Assembly (NCBI GenBank): GCA_048380335.1
Contig: DBFCCI010000044.1
Coordinates: 1 to 64,000 of the forward strand
Origin: Lachnospira sp900551945
GTDB lineage: Bacteria; Bacillota; Clostridia; Lachnospirales; Lachnospiraceae
Length of the DNA: 64,000 bases
Direction of reading: 5' to 3'
Part shown: in pieces, positions 63,429 through 64,000 of the stretch
Layout: every line of letters begins with the position of its first letter
Position numbering within the stretch: the stretch's first letter is position 1
Made by a program: the position numbers and the translations under genes
The notes under the pieces: generated by a model
Seen by the model: the letters and a program-made list of their open reading frames with translations, nothing else
What the model was told of the DNA's origin: nothing
The model's database searches: none

Positions 63429-64000
63429 ATGAGTAATTCAAATTCAGAAAGATATAAGTTAAACAAAGAGCTTGCACAAATGTTAAAGGGTGGCGTTATT
63501 ATGGACGTAACTACACCTGAACAGGCAAAAATTGCACAGGAAGCAGGGGCTTGTGCTGTTATGGCGCTTGAAAGAATACCAGCAGATATAAGGGCAGCAG
63601 GTGGAGTTTCAAGAATGAGTGACCCTAAGATGATTAAGGGAATACAAGAGGCTGTGTCAATTCCTGTTATGGCTAAGTGTAGAATAGGGCATTTTGCGGA
63701 AGCACAGATATTACAAGCTATTGAGATTGATTATATTGATGAGAGTGAAGTATTATCACCAGCAGATGATGTTTATCATATTAATAAAAGAGAGTTTAAA
63801 GTACCATTTGTATGTGGAGCAAAGGATTTAGGAGAAGCATTAAGAAGAATTAATGAGGGTGCTTCTATGATTAGAACTAAAGGTGAGCCTGGAACTGGTG
63901 ATGTTGTTCAAGCTGTAAGGCAAATGAGAAAAATGAACAGCGAGATTGCTAAGCTTGTCAGTATGCGAGAAGATGAACTTTTTGAAGCAGCAAAACAGTT
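63429..64000 (+). CDS. pdxS: Pyridoxal 5'-phosphate synthase lyase subunit, C-terminus outside the window
   Basis: The first 190 codons are present (full length is about 290). VIMDVTTPEQAKIA includes D26, PVMAKCRIGHF includes the Schiff-base Lys83, and IRTKGEPGTGDVVQA is the phosphate-binding segment. With PdxT it makes PLP from ribose 5-phosphate, glyceraldehyde 3-phosphate and glutamine. pdxT would be expected just after the window. AAAAGGACGGG precedes the ATG. The product could serve the PLP-dependent decarboxylase at 19.6 kb among others. Confidence 0.97.
   Translation, partial: MSNSNSERYKLNKELAQMLKGGVIMDVTTPEQAKIAQEAGACAVMALERIPADIRAAGGVSRMSDPKMIKGIQEAVSIPVMAKCRIGHFAEAQILQAIEIDYIDESEVLSPADDVYHINKREFKVPFVCGAKDLGEALRRINEGASMIRTKGEPGTGDVVQAVRQMRKMNSEIAKLVSMREDELFEAAKQ

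Noticed and set aside
1..64000. tRNA or rRNA genes
   Set aside because: No T-arm GTTCGAATC-type signature or rRNA segment was noticed on either strand. A weak or unusual tRNA cannot be fully excluded by eye.

Overview
The window comes from a low-GC (roughly one-third G+C by eye) Gram-positive anaerobe, most likely a motile, spore-forming Lachnospiraceae relative (Clostridia). The reasons are strong AGGAGG-type ribosome sites with some TTG starts, a cotJABC spore-coat operon, CIRCE-controlled groESL, LtaS/DltA-type envelope genes, CheX/CheY and FliD-like motility proteins, YGWW-repeat surface proteins, and small families (DUF6062, DUF6106, DUF2225) that I associate with this family. No rRNA or tRNA gene was found.

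Layout. 1-2.9 kb is accessory: the right end of an IS3-family element cuts into a Tn916/Tn1549-like integrase, followed by two AT-rich genes, one with a class III nucleotide-cyclase-like metal-site pattern. 2.9-17.2 kb holds a low-molecular-weight phosphatase, a large BvgS-like hybrid sensor kinase, a heterodimeric ABC exporter with a MarR gene, an ECF S component, a glycogen-debranching enzyme, a C39-like peptidase and purA. 18-22.6 kb holds an unusual set: a DltA-like ligase, a fold-III PLP decarboxylase and a DltC-like carrier protein with no dltB or dltD, then a FliD-like and a SEC-C protein. 23-43.7 kb is mostly housekeeping and envelope: methyltransferase, hslO, aroK, glnS, a DUF2225 gene split by one TAG, an LtaS-like enzyme, cspA, a P-type ATPase, a MATE exporter, an orphan substrate-binding lipoprotein, a PHP protein, a soluble zinc-type chemoreceptor, a CBS/DRTGG pyrophosphatase and map. 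43.8-48.4 kb pairs a tandem-HTH regulator divergently with a BspA-like surface protein. 48.7-51.2 kb is cotJCBA (cotJA is only 51 codons), three tiny genes, and an eight-repeat CRISPR array without cas genes. 51.5-64 kb has a DUF6062 gene, a transglutaminase lipoprotein, ogg, groES-groEL, an L,D-transpeptidase with YGWW repeats, DUF6106, guaB, cheX-cheY-truA (this TruA has Glu in place of the catalytic Asp) and the start of pdxS.

Between the genes lie several families of repeated, highly structured DNA that genes do not explain. Two elements of about 160 nt fold end to end and share a core but have unrelated, perfectly paired outer stems. A 48-bp-stem element with two internal hairpins lies between convergent genes. 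A family of CTGTYGCACTAAGAA hairpins occurs at several sites. A 90-nt motif occurs twice, with covariation between the copies. Two short dispersed motifs recur as well. These, the cyclase-like cassette, the DltA-decarboxylase-carrier module and the CRISPR-small-ORF arrangement are the best candidates for undescribed biology.
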